Shown here piece after piece: positions 8,835 through 19,000 of a stretch of DNA of 64,000 bases; the stretch's first letter is position 1, and every line of letters begins with the position of its first letter. Origin of the DNA: Streptococcus sanguinis. Lineage in GTDB: Bacteria; Bacillota; Bacilli; Lactobacillales; Streptococcaceae. The notes under the pieces were generated by a model. It ran no database searches. It was not told where the DNA came from and saw only the letters and a program-made list of their open reading frames with translations. The DNA lies in the NCBI RefSeq assembly GCF_019929225.1, contig NZ_JAHZPA010000002.1, positions 1 to 64,000 of the forward strand. The letters are read 5' to 3'. Made by a program: the position numbers and the translations under genes.

Positions 8835-9323
8835 ATGAATATCAACGAAATTAAAGATTTAATGGCGCAGTTTGACCAGTCTAGTCTGCGTGAGTTTTCT
8901 TACAAAAATCAGAGCGATGAGCTGACTTTTAGTAAGAATGAAGGTCAGGCTGCAGTTCCAACAGCCAGCGCTGCTCCAATTGCTGCACCTTTGCAGGCTG
9001 CGAGTGCGCCTGTGATTGAGCCAACTCCTCAACCAGCTCCGTCTGCAGAGCCTGAAACAGCGTCAGCAGCTCCGGCACCTGCTGCTGAAGGTGATGTTGT
9101 AGAAAGTCCTTTGGTTGGTGTGGCTTACTTAGCAGCTGGTCCAGACAAGCCACCGTTTGTATCTGTTGGAGACCAAGTTAAAAAAGGTCAAACCCTGATG
9201 ATTATTGAAGCAATGAAGGTCATGAATGAAGTTCCAGCACCTAAAGATGGCCTGGTTACAGAAATTCTAGTTCAGAATGAAGAAATGGTTGAATTTGGGA
9301 AAGGGCTGGTACGCATCAAATGA
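8835..9323 (+). CDS. accB: Biotin carboxyl carrier protein of acetyl-CoA carboxylase
   Basis: 162 aa. Carries CO2 on biotin between AccC and AccDA. A small N-terminal domain (1-35) is followed by a Pro/Ala-rich linker (about 40-85) and the biotinyl domain, with the biotin-accepting Lys128 in EAMKVMNE. It starts 6 nt after fabF and overlaps fabZ by 4 nt (ATGA). Confidence 0.97.
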   Translation: MNINEIKDLMAQFDQSSLREFSYKNQSDELTFSKNEGQAAVPTASAAPIAAPLQAASAPVIEPTPQPAPSAEPETASAAPAPAAEGDVVESPLVGVAYLAAGPDKPPFVSVGDQVKKGQTLMIIEAMKVMNEVPAPKDGLVTEILVQNEEMVEFGKGLVRIK

Positions 9324-9742
9324 TTGATATCAATGCAATAAAAGAAGCACTTCCGCACCGCTATCCGATGCTTTTGGTAGATCGCGTATTGGAAGTTAGC
9401 GAAGATGAGATTGTCGCTCTGAAAAATGTGACAGTCAATGAGCCTTTCTTTAACGGACATTTTCCTCAATATCCTGTTATGCCAGGTGTCTTAATCATGG
9501 AAGCTCTGGCTCAAACAGCCGGCGTGTTGGAATTGTCCAAAGAAGAAAATAAGGGCAAACTGGTCTTCTATGCTGGCATGGACAAGGTCAAGTTCAAAAA
9601 GCAAGTTGTACCAGGTGACCAGCTGATTATGACAGCTAAGTTTGTCAAGCGCCGCGGAACCATTGCGGTTGTAGAGGCGAAAGCAGAAGTTGATGGAAAA
9701 CTGGCGGCCAGCGGTACCTTGACCTTTGCGATTGGCCAGTAG
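9320..9742 (+). CDS. fabZ: 3-hydroxyacyl-ACP dehydratase
   Basis: 140 aa. Dehydrates 3-hydroxyacyl-ACP to trans-2-enoyl-ACP, which FabM can divert to unsaturated chains. The hot-dog fold motif [11 protein letters not shown] (about 13-23) is present, with the active-site pair in [26 protein letters not shown] segment 45-66 (His in GHFP, Glu in MEAL). ATG overlaps the accB stop. Confidence 0.97.
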   Translation: MIDINAIKEALPHRYPMLLVDRVLEVSEDEIVALKNVTVNEPFFNGHFPQYPVMPGVLIMEALAQTAGVLELSKEENKGKLVFYAGMDKVKFKKQVVPGDQLIMTAKFVKRRGTIAVVEAKAEVDGKLAASGTLTFAIGQ

Positions 9743-9760
9743 ATAAAAGGAGCTTTCACC

Positions 9761-11128
9761 ATGTTTCGTAAAATTTTAATTGCTAACCGTGGGGAAATTG
9801 CGGTCAGAATTATTCGTGCAGCTCGCGAGTTGGGAATTGATACGGTAGCTGTTTATTCAACAGCTGACAAGGAAGCACTCCATACCCTACTGGCTGATGA
9901 GGCTGTCTGTATCGGTCCAGCCAAGTCCACAGATTCTTATCTGAATATGAACGCAGTCCTGTCTGCTGCTGTTCTGACAGGTGCAGAAGCCATTCATCCT
10001 GGTTTTGGTTTTTTGAGTGAAAACTCTAAATTTGCGACCATGTGCGAAGAGGTCGGCATTAAGTTTATTGGGCCTTCAGGTGCTGTTATGGACATGATGG
10101 GGGACAAGATTAATGCTCGGGCTCAGATGATTAAGGCGAAAGTGCCAGTTATCCCAGGCTCTGATGGAGAAGTTCATACCTCTGAAGAAGCTTTGGAAGT
10201 CGCCGAAAAGATTGGTTATCCAGTCATGCTTAAAGCTTCTGCTGGCGGCGGCGGCAAGGGCATTCGTAAGGTTGAAAAGGCTGAGGATTTAGTAGCGGCC
10301 TTTGAGTCTGCGTCTAGCGAAGCCAAAGCGGCCTTTGGTAATGGTGCCATGTATATGGAGCGAGTCATTTATCCAGCGCGCCATATTGAAGTGCAGATTT
10401 TGGCAGATCAGCAGGGGCATGTGGTCCACTTGGGCGAGCGGGATTGCTCTTTGCAGCGTAATAATCAGAAAGTGCTTGAAGAAAGTCCATCTGTGGCAAT
10501 TGGGAAAACCTTGCGTCAGCAGATTGGTGAAGCAGCTGTTCGGGCTGCTCAATCTGTCGGCTATGAAAATGCTGGAACGATTGAGTTTCTGCTTGATGAA
10601 GCCAAGGGTGAATTCTACTTTATGGAGATGAACACTCGGGTGCAGGTTGAGCATCCAGTCACCGAGTTTGTTACCGGTGTGGATATTGTAAAAGAGCAAA
10701 TCAAGATTGCAAACGGTCAAGAGCTGTCCTTCAGTCAGGATGATGTTGAAATCCGAGGGCATGCGATTGAGTGTCGGATCAATGCTGAAAATCCAGCCTT
10801 TAACTTTGCACCGAGTCCAGGTAAGATTTCAAATGTTTATCTGCCAAGTGGTGGAGTGGGACTGCGCGTGGATTCAGCCGTCTATCCTGGCTATACCATC
10901 CCGCCTTACTACGATAGCATGATTGCGAAGATAATTGTTCACGGAGAAAATCGCTTCGATGCTCTCATGAAGATGCAACGTGCACTCTATGAACTAGAAA
11001 TTGATGGTGTTGTGACCAATAGTGGCTTCCAATTGGACTTAATCTCAGATCCCAATGTAATTGCTGGTGATTATGACACAGCCTTTCTCATGGAGAAGTT
11101 CCTTCCGGCTTATCAAGAGAAACAATAG
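9761..11128 (+). CDS. accC: Biotin carboxylase subunit of acetyl-CoA carboxylase
   Basis: 455 aa. ATP-dependent carboxylation of biotin on AccB. N-terminal domain IANRGEIAVRIIRAA, the ATP-grasp glycine loop SAGGGGKGIRKV (about 165-176), the MEMNTRVQVEHPVTE signature and the C-terminal domain are all present, in the usual length. It lies 18 nt after fabZ with AAAGGAG before the ATG. A 99-bp gap follows before accD, with no gene I can support in it. Confidence 0.97.
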   Translation: MFRKILIANRGEIAVRIIRAARELGIDTVAVYSTADKEALHTLLADEAVCIGPAKSTDSYLNMNAVLSAAVLTGAEAIHPGFGFLSENSKFATMCEEVGIKFIGPSGAVMDMMGDKINARAQMIKAKVPVIPGSDGEVHTSEEALEVAEKIGYPVMLKASAGGGGKGIRKVEKAEDLVAAFESASSEAKAAFGNGAMYMERVIYPARHIEVQILADQQGHVVHLGERDCSLQRNNQKVLEESPSVAIGKTLRQQIGEAAVRAAQSVGYENAGTIEFLLDEAKGEFYFMEMNTRVQVEHPVTEFVTGVDIVKEQIKIANGQELSFSQDDVEIRGHAIECRINAENPAFNFAPSPGKISNVYLPSGGVGLRVDSAVYPGYTIPPYYDSMIAKIIVHGENRFDALMKMQRALYELEIDGVVTNSGFQLDLISDPNVIAGDYDTAFLMEKFLPAYQEKQ

Positions 11129-11227
11129 ATGAGACATGTAAGAGCTGCTCTGTAAACTAAAAAGACGGCGGCTCTTGCTGTTTGATGTGCCTGAGTATAA
11201 AATCTTGAAAAGGAGAAGACGTAAACG

Positions 11228-12091
11228 ATGGCTTTGTTTTCAAAGAAGGATAAATATATCCGTATCAATCCTAATCGAGCGAGTCGGGAAAAGCCTCAAG
11301 CAAAGCCTGAGGTACCAGACGAACTCTTTTCGAAATGCCCAGGTTGTAAGCATACCATTTACCAAAAAGATCTTGGAAATGACAGTGTGTGTCCTAACTG
11401 TGGCTATAATTTCCGTATTTCTGCTCATGAGCGCTTAAATCTAACTGTGGATGAGAACAGTTTTGAGGAGATGTTCACTGGAATTGAAACCAAGGATCCT
11501 CTGAACTTCCCTAACTATCAGGAGAAATTAGTACTTACCCGCGAGAAGACAGGGTTGGATGAGGCGGTTCTGACTGGAACAGCTAGCATCAAGGGGCATA
11601 AAACGGCTCTTGGAATCATGGATTCGAACTTTATCATGGCTTCTATGGGGACAGTTGTGGGTGAAAAGATTACCCGTCTCTTTGAGTATGCGACAGAGCA
11701 TAAATTGCCAGTCGTTCTGTTTACGGCTTCTGGCGGTGCCCGCATGCAGGAGGGCATTATGAGCTTGATGCAGATGGCTAAGGTCTCTGCGGCGGTACAA
11801 CGTCACTCTGCAGCAGGTCTCTTCTATCTGACCGTCTTGACAGATCCGACAACTGGCGGTGTCACAGCCTCTTTCGCTATGGAAGGTGATATTATTCTGG
11901 CTGAAACACAGGCTCTGGTTGGATTTGCTGGGCGTCGAGTTATTGAGTCCACGGTTCGTGAGAAGCTGCCAGATGATTTTCAAAAGGCCGAATTTCTCAT
12001 GGAGCATGGTTTTGTGGATGCCATCGTCAAGCGTGCTGATATGAGAGATACACTTGCTACTTTATTAGCTTTCCATGGAGGTCAAGCATGA
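11228..12091 (+). CDS. accD: Acetyl-CoA carboxylase carboxyltransferase beta subunit
   Basis: 287 aa. With AccA transfers carboxyl from biotin to acetyl-CoA. The zinc ribbon is intact: Cys37 and Cys40 (CPGC), Cys55 and Cys58 (CPNC). The crotonase-like domain has GGARMQEG and the oxyanion segment [12 protein letters not shown]. Its end overlaps accA by 4 nt, a common arrangement for equimolar subunits. Confidence 0.97.
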   Translation: MALFSKKDKYIRINPNRASREKPQAKPEVPDELFSKCPGCKHTIYQKDLGNDSVCPNCGYNFRISAHERLNLTVDENSFEEMFTGIETKDPLNFPNYQEKLVLTREKTGLDEAVLTGTASIKGHKTALGIMDSNFIMASMGTVVGEKITRLFEYATEHKLPVVLFTASGGARMQEGIMSLMQMAKVSAAVQRHSAAGLFYLTVLTDPTTGGVTASFAMEGDIILAETQALVGFAGRRVIESTVREKLPDDFQKAEFLMEHGFVDAIVKRADMRDTLATLLAFHGGQA

Positions 12092-12858
12092 CAAAAATCA
12101 CTCGGATTATTAAAGAAGCGCGTGATCAGGCTCGTTTGACTGCGCTGGATTTTGCACAAGGAATTTTTGATAACTTCGTCGAGCTGCATGGAGATCGCTC
12201 TTTTCGAGATGATGGTGCAGTGATTGGCGGTATCGGGACGCTAAAGGGTCAGCCTGTGACGGTGGTCGGTATTCAAAAGGGTCGCAATTTGCAAGACAAT
12301 CTGCGCCGTAATTTTGGACAGCCGCATCCAGAAGGCTACCGCAAGGCCCTACGCCTCATGAAGCAGGCGGAAAAATTTGGCCGTCCTGTGGTAACCTTTA
12401 TCAATACGGCAGGTGCTTATCCTGGTGTCGGTGCTGAGGAGCGTGGCCAAGGGGAAGCTATTGCCCGTAACTTGATGGAAATGAGCAATCTCAAAGTACC
12501 GATTATTGCCATCATCATTGGTGAAGGTGGCTCAGGCGGAGCCTTGGCTTTGGCTGTAGCAGATAAGGTCTGGATGCTGGAAAACTCTATGTATGCAGTT
12601 CTCAGTCCGGAAGGCTTTGCTTCTATCCTCTGGAAAGACGGCAGTCGCGCTATGGAAGCGGCAGAGCTGATGAAAATTACTTCACATGAGCTCTTGCAGA
12701 TGGAAGTGGTGGATAAGGTCATTCCTGAAAGAGGCTTTAACAACCATGAATTACTGGCTGCAGTGAAAGAAGAAATCGCTGCTGAGTTGGATAGTCTGTC
12801 TCAGCTTCCCTTGGAGCAATTACTGGAAAATCGCTATCAGCGATTCAGGAAATATTAA
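12088..12858 (+). CDS. accA: Acetyl-CoA carboxylase carboxyltransferase alpha subunit
   Basis: 256 aa, shorter at the N-terminus than the ~319-aa E. coli protein, as is usual in streptococci. Motifs: [13 protein letters not shown], the [21 protein letters not shown] substrate loop, and [12 protein letters not shown]. It is the last gene of the fab-acc operon and is followed at once by an intrinsic terminator. Confidence 0.97.
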   Translation: MTKITRIIKEARDQARLTALDFAQGIFDNFVELHGDRSFRDDGAVIGGIGTLKGQPVTVVGIQKGRNLQDNLRRNFGQPHPEGYRKALRLMKQAEKFGRPVVTFINTAGAYPGVGAEERGQGEAIARNLMEMSNLKVPIIAIIIGEGGSGGALALAVADKVWMLENSMYAVLSPEGFASILWKDGSRAMEAAELMKITSHELLQMEVVDKVIPERGFNNHELLAAVKEEIAAELDSLSQLPLEQLLENRYQRFRKY

Positions 12859-12860
12859 AA

Positions 12861-12887
12861 AATCGAAGCCAAAAGGCTTCTTTTTCT
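12861..12887 (+). terminator. Intrinsic terminator of the fab-acc operon
   Basis: GAAGCC-AAAA-GGCTTC followed by TTTTT, directly after the accA stop. Confidence 0.9.
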
Positions 12888-13057
12888 CGTATCGGATTCT
12901 TGTTTGAAATTGATGTGGAGCTACCTTACAAGGGTAATATATTTTGGTTTGAAAAATCGCATTATATTCTCTTTATAGGACTTATATAAAATATATATTA
13001 TACAAGCTATTGGTCCTATGTTAAGATAGTTTCTAATTAAAAGAAATGAGGTTTCAT

Positions 13058-13606
13058 ATGTCAGAATTTACTATCCACACGATTGAGTCCGCACCAGCTG
13101 AGGTAAAAGAAGTCCTGGAAACTGTTCAAAAAGATAACGGTGGCTACATTCCCAATCTTATCGGTCTTTTGGCCAATGCGCCAACAGCTTTGGAAACATA
13201 TCGGACGGTTGGAGCTATCAATCGCCGTAACAGCCTGACACCGACTGAGCGTGAAGTAGTGCAGATAACAGCTGCAGTTACTAATGGCTGTGCTTTCTGT
13301 GTAGCGGGTCATACAGCTTTTTCAATCAAGCAGATTCAAATGAATGATGATCTTTTGGAAGCTCTGCGCAATCGTACTCCGATTGATACAGATCCGAAGC
13401 TAGATACGCTTGCTAAATTTACCATTGCTGTCATCAATACCAAGGGACGGGTCGGAGATGAAGCCTTGGCAGATTTCCTAGAAGCGGGCTATACGCATGA
13501 GAATGCCCTGGATGTGGTTCTAGGTGTTAGCCTTGCAACCCTCTGTAATTATGCCAATAATCTGGCCAACACTCCAATTAATCCGGAATTACAGCCTTAT
13601 GCCTAG
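13058..13606 (+). CDS. Carboxymuconolactone decarboxylase/AhpD-like protein
   Basis: 182 aa. The ATG at 13058 was chosen because it follows ATGAGG by 6 nt; an in-frame ATG 12 nt upstream lacks a site. The AhpD redox motif E-x11-C-x2-C-x3-H is exact: Glu66, Cys78, Cys81, His85 (GCAFCVAGH). Family members reduce peroxides or disulfide partners through this Cys pair. The partner and substrate are not known here. It stands 18 nt before an acyl-CoA-dehydrogenase-fold gene, a pairing that suggests a joint redox role. AT-rich DNA at 12888-13057 probably holds its promoter; I could not fix a single -35/-10 pair. Confidence 0.88.
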   Translation: MSEFTIHTIESAPAEVKEVLETVQKDNGGYIPNLIGLLANAPTALETYRTVGAINRRNSLTPTEREVVQITAAVTNGCAFCVAGHTAFSIKQIQMNDDLLEALRNRTPIDTDPKLDTLAKFTIAVINTKGRVGDEALADFLEAGYTHENALDVVLGVSLATLCNYANNLANTPINPELQPYA

Positions 13607-13624
13607 TCTTTGAGGAGGTGGCAA

Positions 13625-14689
13625 ATGACATTTTTTTCAGAAGAGTTTATCAACTGGTTGGATGATCACGCTGACCAAATTGACAAAGAATCCTGTGCAG
13701 CGGGTAACCAACTGATTGAGCGTATCGCCGCTGAAGGAGCCTTTAGGGTTGGCGTTCCAGAAGAGCTGGGAGGCCGAGGTGGCAATGATACCGATGTGAT
13801 TGAAGTGCTCAAGGAGCTGGCTCACCATTCTTTGACTGCTTCCTTTATCTCTTGGGGGCAAAGGACCTTTATTGATAACATTTTAAAATCTCCTAATCCC
13901 TACTTTAGAGACCACTATTTGGAAGGGCTCTTGTCAGGGGAATATGCAGGTGCGACAGCCCTGTCCAATGCTGTCAAATTCCTGTCGGACTTAGAAGAGT
14001 TAAATGTCTCTATTGTAGAGGAAGACGGGAAGCTTTACCTCAAGGGGCGTCTGCCTTGGGTAACCAATGCTCGCGCGGATCGCTTCCTCAGCATATTTGT
14101 TGCTGGTTTCGAAGACGGGGGTCACCAGCCGCTGGTTCTGGCTGTGCCATCTGACGCAGAGAATTTCTCTCGTTCAGCGGATTTAGAGTTTGTATCCTTG
14201 CAAGGGGGAAATACAGCTGCCCTGACCTTTAATCATGTGCCTTTGCAAAAGGAATGGATTCTCGCTCAAGATGCACAGGCCTTTTTGGCAGAAAATCGCC
14301 CAGCTTTTCTAGGTTATCAGTTTGGTCTGGCTCTTGGCCTAGCAGAGAAGTCTTTAGCAGAGGTCGAAGCCAATCTGTCAGTTCGCTCCATTTTGAGAGA
14401 GGAGTGGGAGGAGCAAGTGGCTGCTCTGACTGAAATCCAGGATCAGCTCTATAGAGGTCTCCTCCAACCTGGTTATTTTGTTGAGCGTCCTAAGGAGCTC
14501 TTCCAGCTGCGAATTGATATAGTTGATGTGGTAGCCCAAAGTCTGCTCTTGGAGTTGCAGGCTAGTGGAGGTAGAGGATATTTGAGTAATTCGACTTCTG
14601 GCTTTATCCGCCGTTGGAACGAAGGAGCTTTTCTTCCCATTGTCTCACCGAGTGCAGTCCAGCTGCGGCATATTTTAGAAGTTTCATAG
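13625..14689 (+). CDS. Acyl-CoA dehydrogenase-fold flavoprotein (function unknown)
   Basis: 354 aa, slightly short for the family. The start at 13625 follows GAGGAGGTG. The N-terminal helical domain is recognisable (GAFRVGVPEELGGRGG), as are the middle beta domain and the C-terminal helical segment with GGRGYLSNSTSGFIRRWNEG. In true acyl-CoA dehydrogenases the catalytic Glu usually lies in an 'xGTxEI' segment near the end; here the region reads PIVSPSAVQL with no Glu, as in flavin monooxygenase-like members such as DszC. Streptococci have no beta-oxidation, so a fatty-acid role is unlikely. Coupled to the AhpD-like gene upstream. Substrate unknown. Confidence 0.8.
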   Translation: MTFFSEEFINWLDDHADQIDKESCAAGNQLIERIAAEGAFRVGVPEELGGRGGNDTDVIEVLKELAHHSLTASFISWGQRTFIDNILKSPNPYFRDHYLEGLLSGEYAGATALSNAVKFLSDLEELNVSIVEEDGKLYLKGRLPWVTNARADRFLSIFVAGFEDGGHQPLVLAVPSDAENFSRSADLEFVSLQGGNTAALTFNHVPLQKEWILAQDAQAFLAENRPAFLGYQFGLALGLAEKSLAEVEANLSVRSILREEWEEQVAALTEIQDQLYRGLLQPGYFVERPKELFQLRIDIVDVVAQSLLLELQASGGRGYLSNSTSGFIRRWNEGAFLPIVSPSAVQLRHILEVS

Positions 14690-14761
14690 AAATGATGGTA
14701 AATAAAGGTTTGACTGTCATTGAAAAGGAACTTCAAAACATTACTATAAAGGAGTTGCTTC

Positions 14762-15679
14762 GTGAACAGCAAACGACCGCCCATTCTTTTATCTGGGTTG
14801 ATTCTTGGCCTATTTGGCTTAGCTAATCTGTTACTGAACTACCATTCTATCTTTTTCCACTTCTTGAATGGTCTAGCTTTGATACTTTGGTTTTATCTGA
14901 CACTGGCTTTAGTGCTGTCATTTGCAGACTATCGGCAGGATTTGCAAAAGCCACCTTTCTTATCGAGCTTTGCGACTTATCCTATGGCTAGTATGCTCTT
15001 AGCTTCTTACCTAAGTAAGCTTGGCTTGTTTTTGGTGAGCCAGTTGCTTTGGTACTTGGCCTTGCTGCTGCATGTTTTTCTAATAGCTATCTTTACTTGG
15101 AAGTTTGTATTTAAGACCGAGGGATTATCTTTGACCCCGAGCTGGACGGTTCTCTATGTTGGATTGGCCATGGCAAGCTTGACCCAGGGTGTAGTTCATC
15201 AGCCGCTTTTAGGCTATTTGACTTGGTTTTTTGCTCTGCTACTGAGTTTGATTCTCTATCCCTTGTTTTACAAGGCTAGGCGGGCACAAAGGCTGCCAGA
15301 TACTTTAAAGCCGCAGTGGGCCATTTACTGTGCACCTTTCTCGCTCCTGCTGGGAAGCTATATTCGTTTAGCTGGTTCTGATGCTGAAGGTTGGTTTGTT
15401 GCCTTGCTGCTCCTCTTATCGCAGGCCTTTTATCTCCTGGTTCTATGCCTTTTACCTCGTATTTTCCGACTGGGGCCTCAGCTTAGCTGGTCAGCCTTGA
15501 CCTTTCCTCTTGTTAATACAGCTTTTGCCCTGAAACTGGGACTTGATTATCTAGGTTGGAACTGGCTTGTTTGGCTAAGTCATGCAGAAGCTCTGCTAGC
15601 TTTCGTAATCGTTCTCTATGTTTGTTTTTACTATACAGTCTCATTGCGAGCCAGAAAGATAACAAAAAATCCGAGATGA
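14762..15679 (+). CDS. Ten-helix membrane protein, TDT (TehA-like) transporter family
   Basis: 305 aa from a GTG start 7 nt after AAGGAG. About ten hydrophobic segments run through the protein. The opening (PPILLSGLILGLFGLANLL) and the later ATYPMASMLLASYL resemble the TDT family, which includes tellurite-resistance TehA, SLAC-type anion channels and C4-dicarboxylate carriers. No substrate can be assigned. It is the third gene after the AhpD-like/ACAD-like pair, 72 bp downstream, and ends at a clear terminator. Confidence 0.7.
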   Translation: MNSKRPPILLSGLILGLFGLANLLLNYHSIFFHFLNGLALILWFYLTLALVLSFADYRQDLQKPPFLSSFATYPMASMLLASYLSKLGLFLVSQLLWYLALLLHVFLIAIFTWKFVFKTEGLSLTPSWTVLYVGLAMASLTQGVVHQPLLGYLTWFFALLLSLILYPLFYKARRAQRLPDTLKPQWAIYCAPFSLLLGSYIRLAGSDAEGWFVALLLLLSQAFYLLVLCLLPRIFRLGPQLSWSALTFPLVNTAFALKLGLDYLGWNWLVWLSHAEALLAFVIVLYVCFYYTVSLRARKITKNPR

Positions 15680-15733
15680 TACTCTTTGAAAATCAGTTTT
15701 TGATTTTCTCTGAGTTGATCTCGGATTTTTTTA
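15664..15733. terminator. Nested hairpin terminator after the TDT gene
   Basis: AAAAAATCCGAGA (from 15664) pairs with TCTCGGATTTTTT (15719-15731); inside it GAAAATCA and TGATTTTC form a second stem. It overlaps the end of the TDT gene and can work in both directions. The remaining DNA to 16007 holds the pullulanase promoter (15918-15966); between 15734 and 15917 I see no gene. Confidence 0.85.
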
Positions 15734-15917
15734 ATTTTAGCAAAATAAGTCTGCATTTAGACCTAGTGATAAGGGAAATGTTGTGTACAAGTCATCCGTT
15801 TTTAAGGTGGGGCATGACTGTCAAAGCTCGTTTAAACCAGAAATAGCTCAACCTAATCATCAAATTCCGCACAGAGAGCGTGAAGTATCTGAGTGAGAAA
15901 AACTCTTCTTGAAAGCC

Positions 15918-15966
15918 TTTACAACTTGAAAAAGAATCGGTATAATAAATACAGAAAACGTTTGCA
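15918..15966 (+). promoter_or_regulatory. Pullulanase promoter with overlapping cre (CcpA) site
   Basis: -35 TTTACA (15918-15923), 17-bp spacer, -10 TATAAT (15941-15946). AGAAAACGTTTGCA at 15953-15966 matches the cre consensus TGWAANCGNTNWCA at all but the first base and covers the expected transcription start, a position where CcpA represses. This predicts glucose repression of the pullulanase. Confidence 0.8.
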
Positions 15967-16007
15967 TAGATGTTCTCTATAAGAAAAAATAAAGGAGTTT
16001 TCTGTTT

Positions 16008-19000
16008 ATGAAAAATAACGATCACCTACAGTCTCGGATGGGCGAAAAGCGTCATTATTTTGGCATCCGTCGTTTAAAAGTAGGAGTAGCATCTGTTGTC
16101 ATTGCCTCAGGTTTCCTACTGGGAAATGCCCAATTAGTCCGAGCGGATGAGGCGAGCACAGCTACCAGCCCAGCAACAGAAGCAGTCTCTGATGCAAATG
16201 CGGCAGCCCAACCTAAGTCAGTAGATGAAGAAAAAACTGGAGAGGCAGATAATTCAGGAGCGGGGGCTTCAGAGCAGGCTGCTCCAACTGGTGTGCTAGC
16301 AGATCAAGCTCCAGCTAGTGCAGGTTCAGCATCAGGTCAAGAAACTGCGAATCCAAGTGAAAAAGACAAGCAAGAACCCGTTAGTCAGCCGCAAGCTTCG
16401 GCAAAAGATACTATCGAAGAGGGCAATATTCGCTTTCATTTCAAAACCCTGCCTTCACAAAATCTAGACAGCTTGGGCTTGTGGACTTGGGACGATGTTG
16501 AGACGCCTTCTAGCCAAAAGGGCGGTTGGCCGACCGGAGCGACTAGCTTTGCGACTGCCAAAGAAGATGACTATGGCTATTACCTTGATGTTAAAATGGC
16601 TGAGAAAAGAAGCAAGATTAGTCTTCTCATCAATAATACAGCAGGGCAAAATATTACAGGTGACAGGACAGTAGAATTGCTCAGTCCTCAGATGAATGAG
16701 GTTTGGTTTGACACAGACTATCAACCTCATACTTATGAGCCTTTGAAAAAAAGGATGGTTCGAATCAACTACTATCGTACAGATGGGCAGTATGATAAGA
16801 AGTCGCTCTGGCTCTGGGGAGATGTCCAAAACCCGAGCAAGAATTGGCCTGACGGAGTGGATTTTGAAAATACTGGGAAATATGGTCGCTATGTAGATGT
16901 TCCCTTGAAAGATGCTGCAAAGACGATTGGCTTCTTACTTTTAGACGAAAGCAAATCAGGAGATGATGTGAAGATTCAAAATCAGGATTATAATTTCACG
17001 AATTTGGAGAAAAACAGCCAAATTTTCTTGCGTGATGCGGATCCGACAGTTTATACCAACCCTTACTTTGTCAATGATATTCGTATGACGGGAGCCCAGC
17101 ATATTGGCTTGACCGAGATTGAGACTAGTTTTTCTACCCTAGAGAGTGCTAAAAAAGAGGACATTTTAAAGAACTTAAAGATTACAGACAAAGATGGCAA
17201 TGAAGTCGTTGTTAAAGATGTGGTTCTGGATCCTAAGACTAAAAGCGCCAAATTCATCGGTGATTTTAACCAAGCCCAGTCACCTTACCTTATCAAATAT
17301 GGCAATGATCAGTTCAAAACCAGCATGAACTGGCAGCTGAAGGATAGTATTTACAAGTATGATGGTGAGTTGGGAGCGCGTGTTTCTCAGGCGGGCAAAC
17401 AAGTGGACCTAACTTTCTGGTCACCAAGTGCGGACCAAGTTGATTTGGTGGTCTATGACAAAGAAGATCAGAACAAGGTTATTGGACGCTTGGCTATGCA
17501 GAAAGGGGAGTCTGGCACATGGACCAGCAGCTTAACGCCTGAGAGCGGCCTGGGGATTTCTGACTATCGTGGCTATTTCTATCATTATGAAATTACTCGC
17601 GGCGGCAAAAAAGTTCTTGTGCTGGATCCTTATGCCAAGTCTTTAGCTGCTTGGAACAGTGAAGATGCGGACAAGGGGGATGCCTACAAGATTGCCAAGG
17701 CAGCCTTTGTAGATCCAAGTGAATATGGACCGAAAGACCTGACCTATGCTACTATACCGAACTTTAAGAAGCGGGAAGATGCCTTGATTTATGAGGCGCA
17801 TGTTCGTGACTTTACCTCTGATCCAGCTATCTCAAAGAATTTGAAATCTCAATTTGGAACCTTCTCAGCTTTCATTGAGAAATTAGATTATTTGAAAGAC
17901 TTGGGAGTGACCCATGTTCAGCTCTTGCCAGTTCTAAGTTATTATTTTGTAAATGAGCTTAAAAATGCTGAGCGCATGGACAAGTACGCTTCCAGCAACA
18001 GCAACTATAACTGGGGCTATGATCCGCAAAACTACTTCTCGCTGACAGGTATGTACTCTAGCGCACCGACAGATCCAGCCAAGCGCATTGAGGAATTCAA
18101 AAACCTTGTCAATGAAATTCATAAGCATGGCATGGGTGTTATCATGGACGTGGTCTATAATCATACGGCTAAGACCTCTATCTTTGAGGATTTGGAGCCC
18201 AATTACTACCACTTTATGGATGCGGATGGCACACCGAGAACCAGCTTTGGTGGCGGCCGCTTGGGGACTACTCACTATATGAGCAGACGGGTCTTGGTTG
18301 ATTCGATCAAGTACCTGACAGAGCAGTACAAGGTAGATGGCTTCCGCTTTGATATGATGGGGGACCACGATGCTGAGTCCATCCAAAAAGCCTTTGAAGA
18401 AGCCAAGAAGCTGAATCCAAATCTCATTATGCTGGGTGAGGGCTGGAAGACCTATACAGGTGATGAAAATAAAGCTGTCCAGCCGGCTGACCAATCTTGG
18501 ATGAAGTCAACAGACACGGTAGCGGTCTTCTCAGATGATATTCGCAATACCTTGAAATCAGGTTATCCAAATGAGGGAACACCAGCCTTTATCACCGGTG
18601 GCAAGCGCAGTGTAGAAAATGTCTTCAAAAACATCAAGGCGCAGCCAACCAATTTTGAGGCGGATAGCCCAGGGGATGTGATCCAATACATCGCAGCCCA
18701 TGATAATCTGACGCTCTTTGATATCATTGCCCAGTCGATTAAGAAAGACCCAGCAGTGGCTGCCAACTATCAGGAGATTCATCGCCGCCTGCGTCTGGGA
18801 AATCTGATGATTCTGACTTCACAAGGGACACCATTTATCCACTCTGGTCAAGAGTACGGCCGGACCAAGCAATTCCGCGATCCCGACTATAAATATCCGG
18901 TCTCTGAAGACAAGGTTCCAAACAAAGCGCATTTGTTAACCAATGAGGACGGCACTCCGTTTGACTATCCGTACTTCATTCATGATTCTTATGATTCGAG

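Noticed and set aside
17934..18494. 186-codon open frame on the minus strand inside the pullulanase gene
   Set aside because: No ribosome site or recognisable domain; it lies wholly opposite the catalytic domain of a clear gene and follows from its codon pattern.
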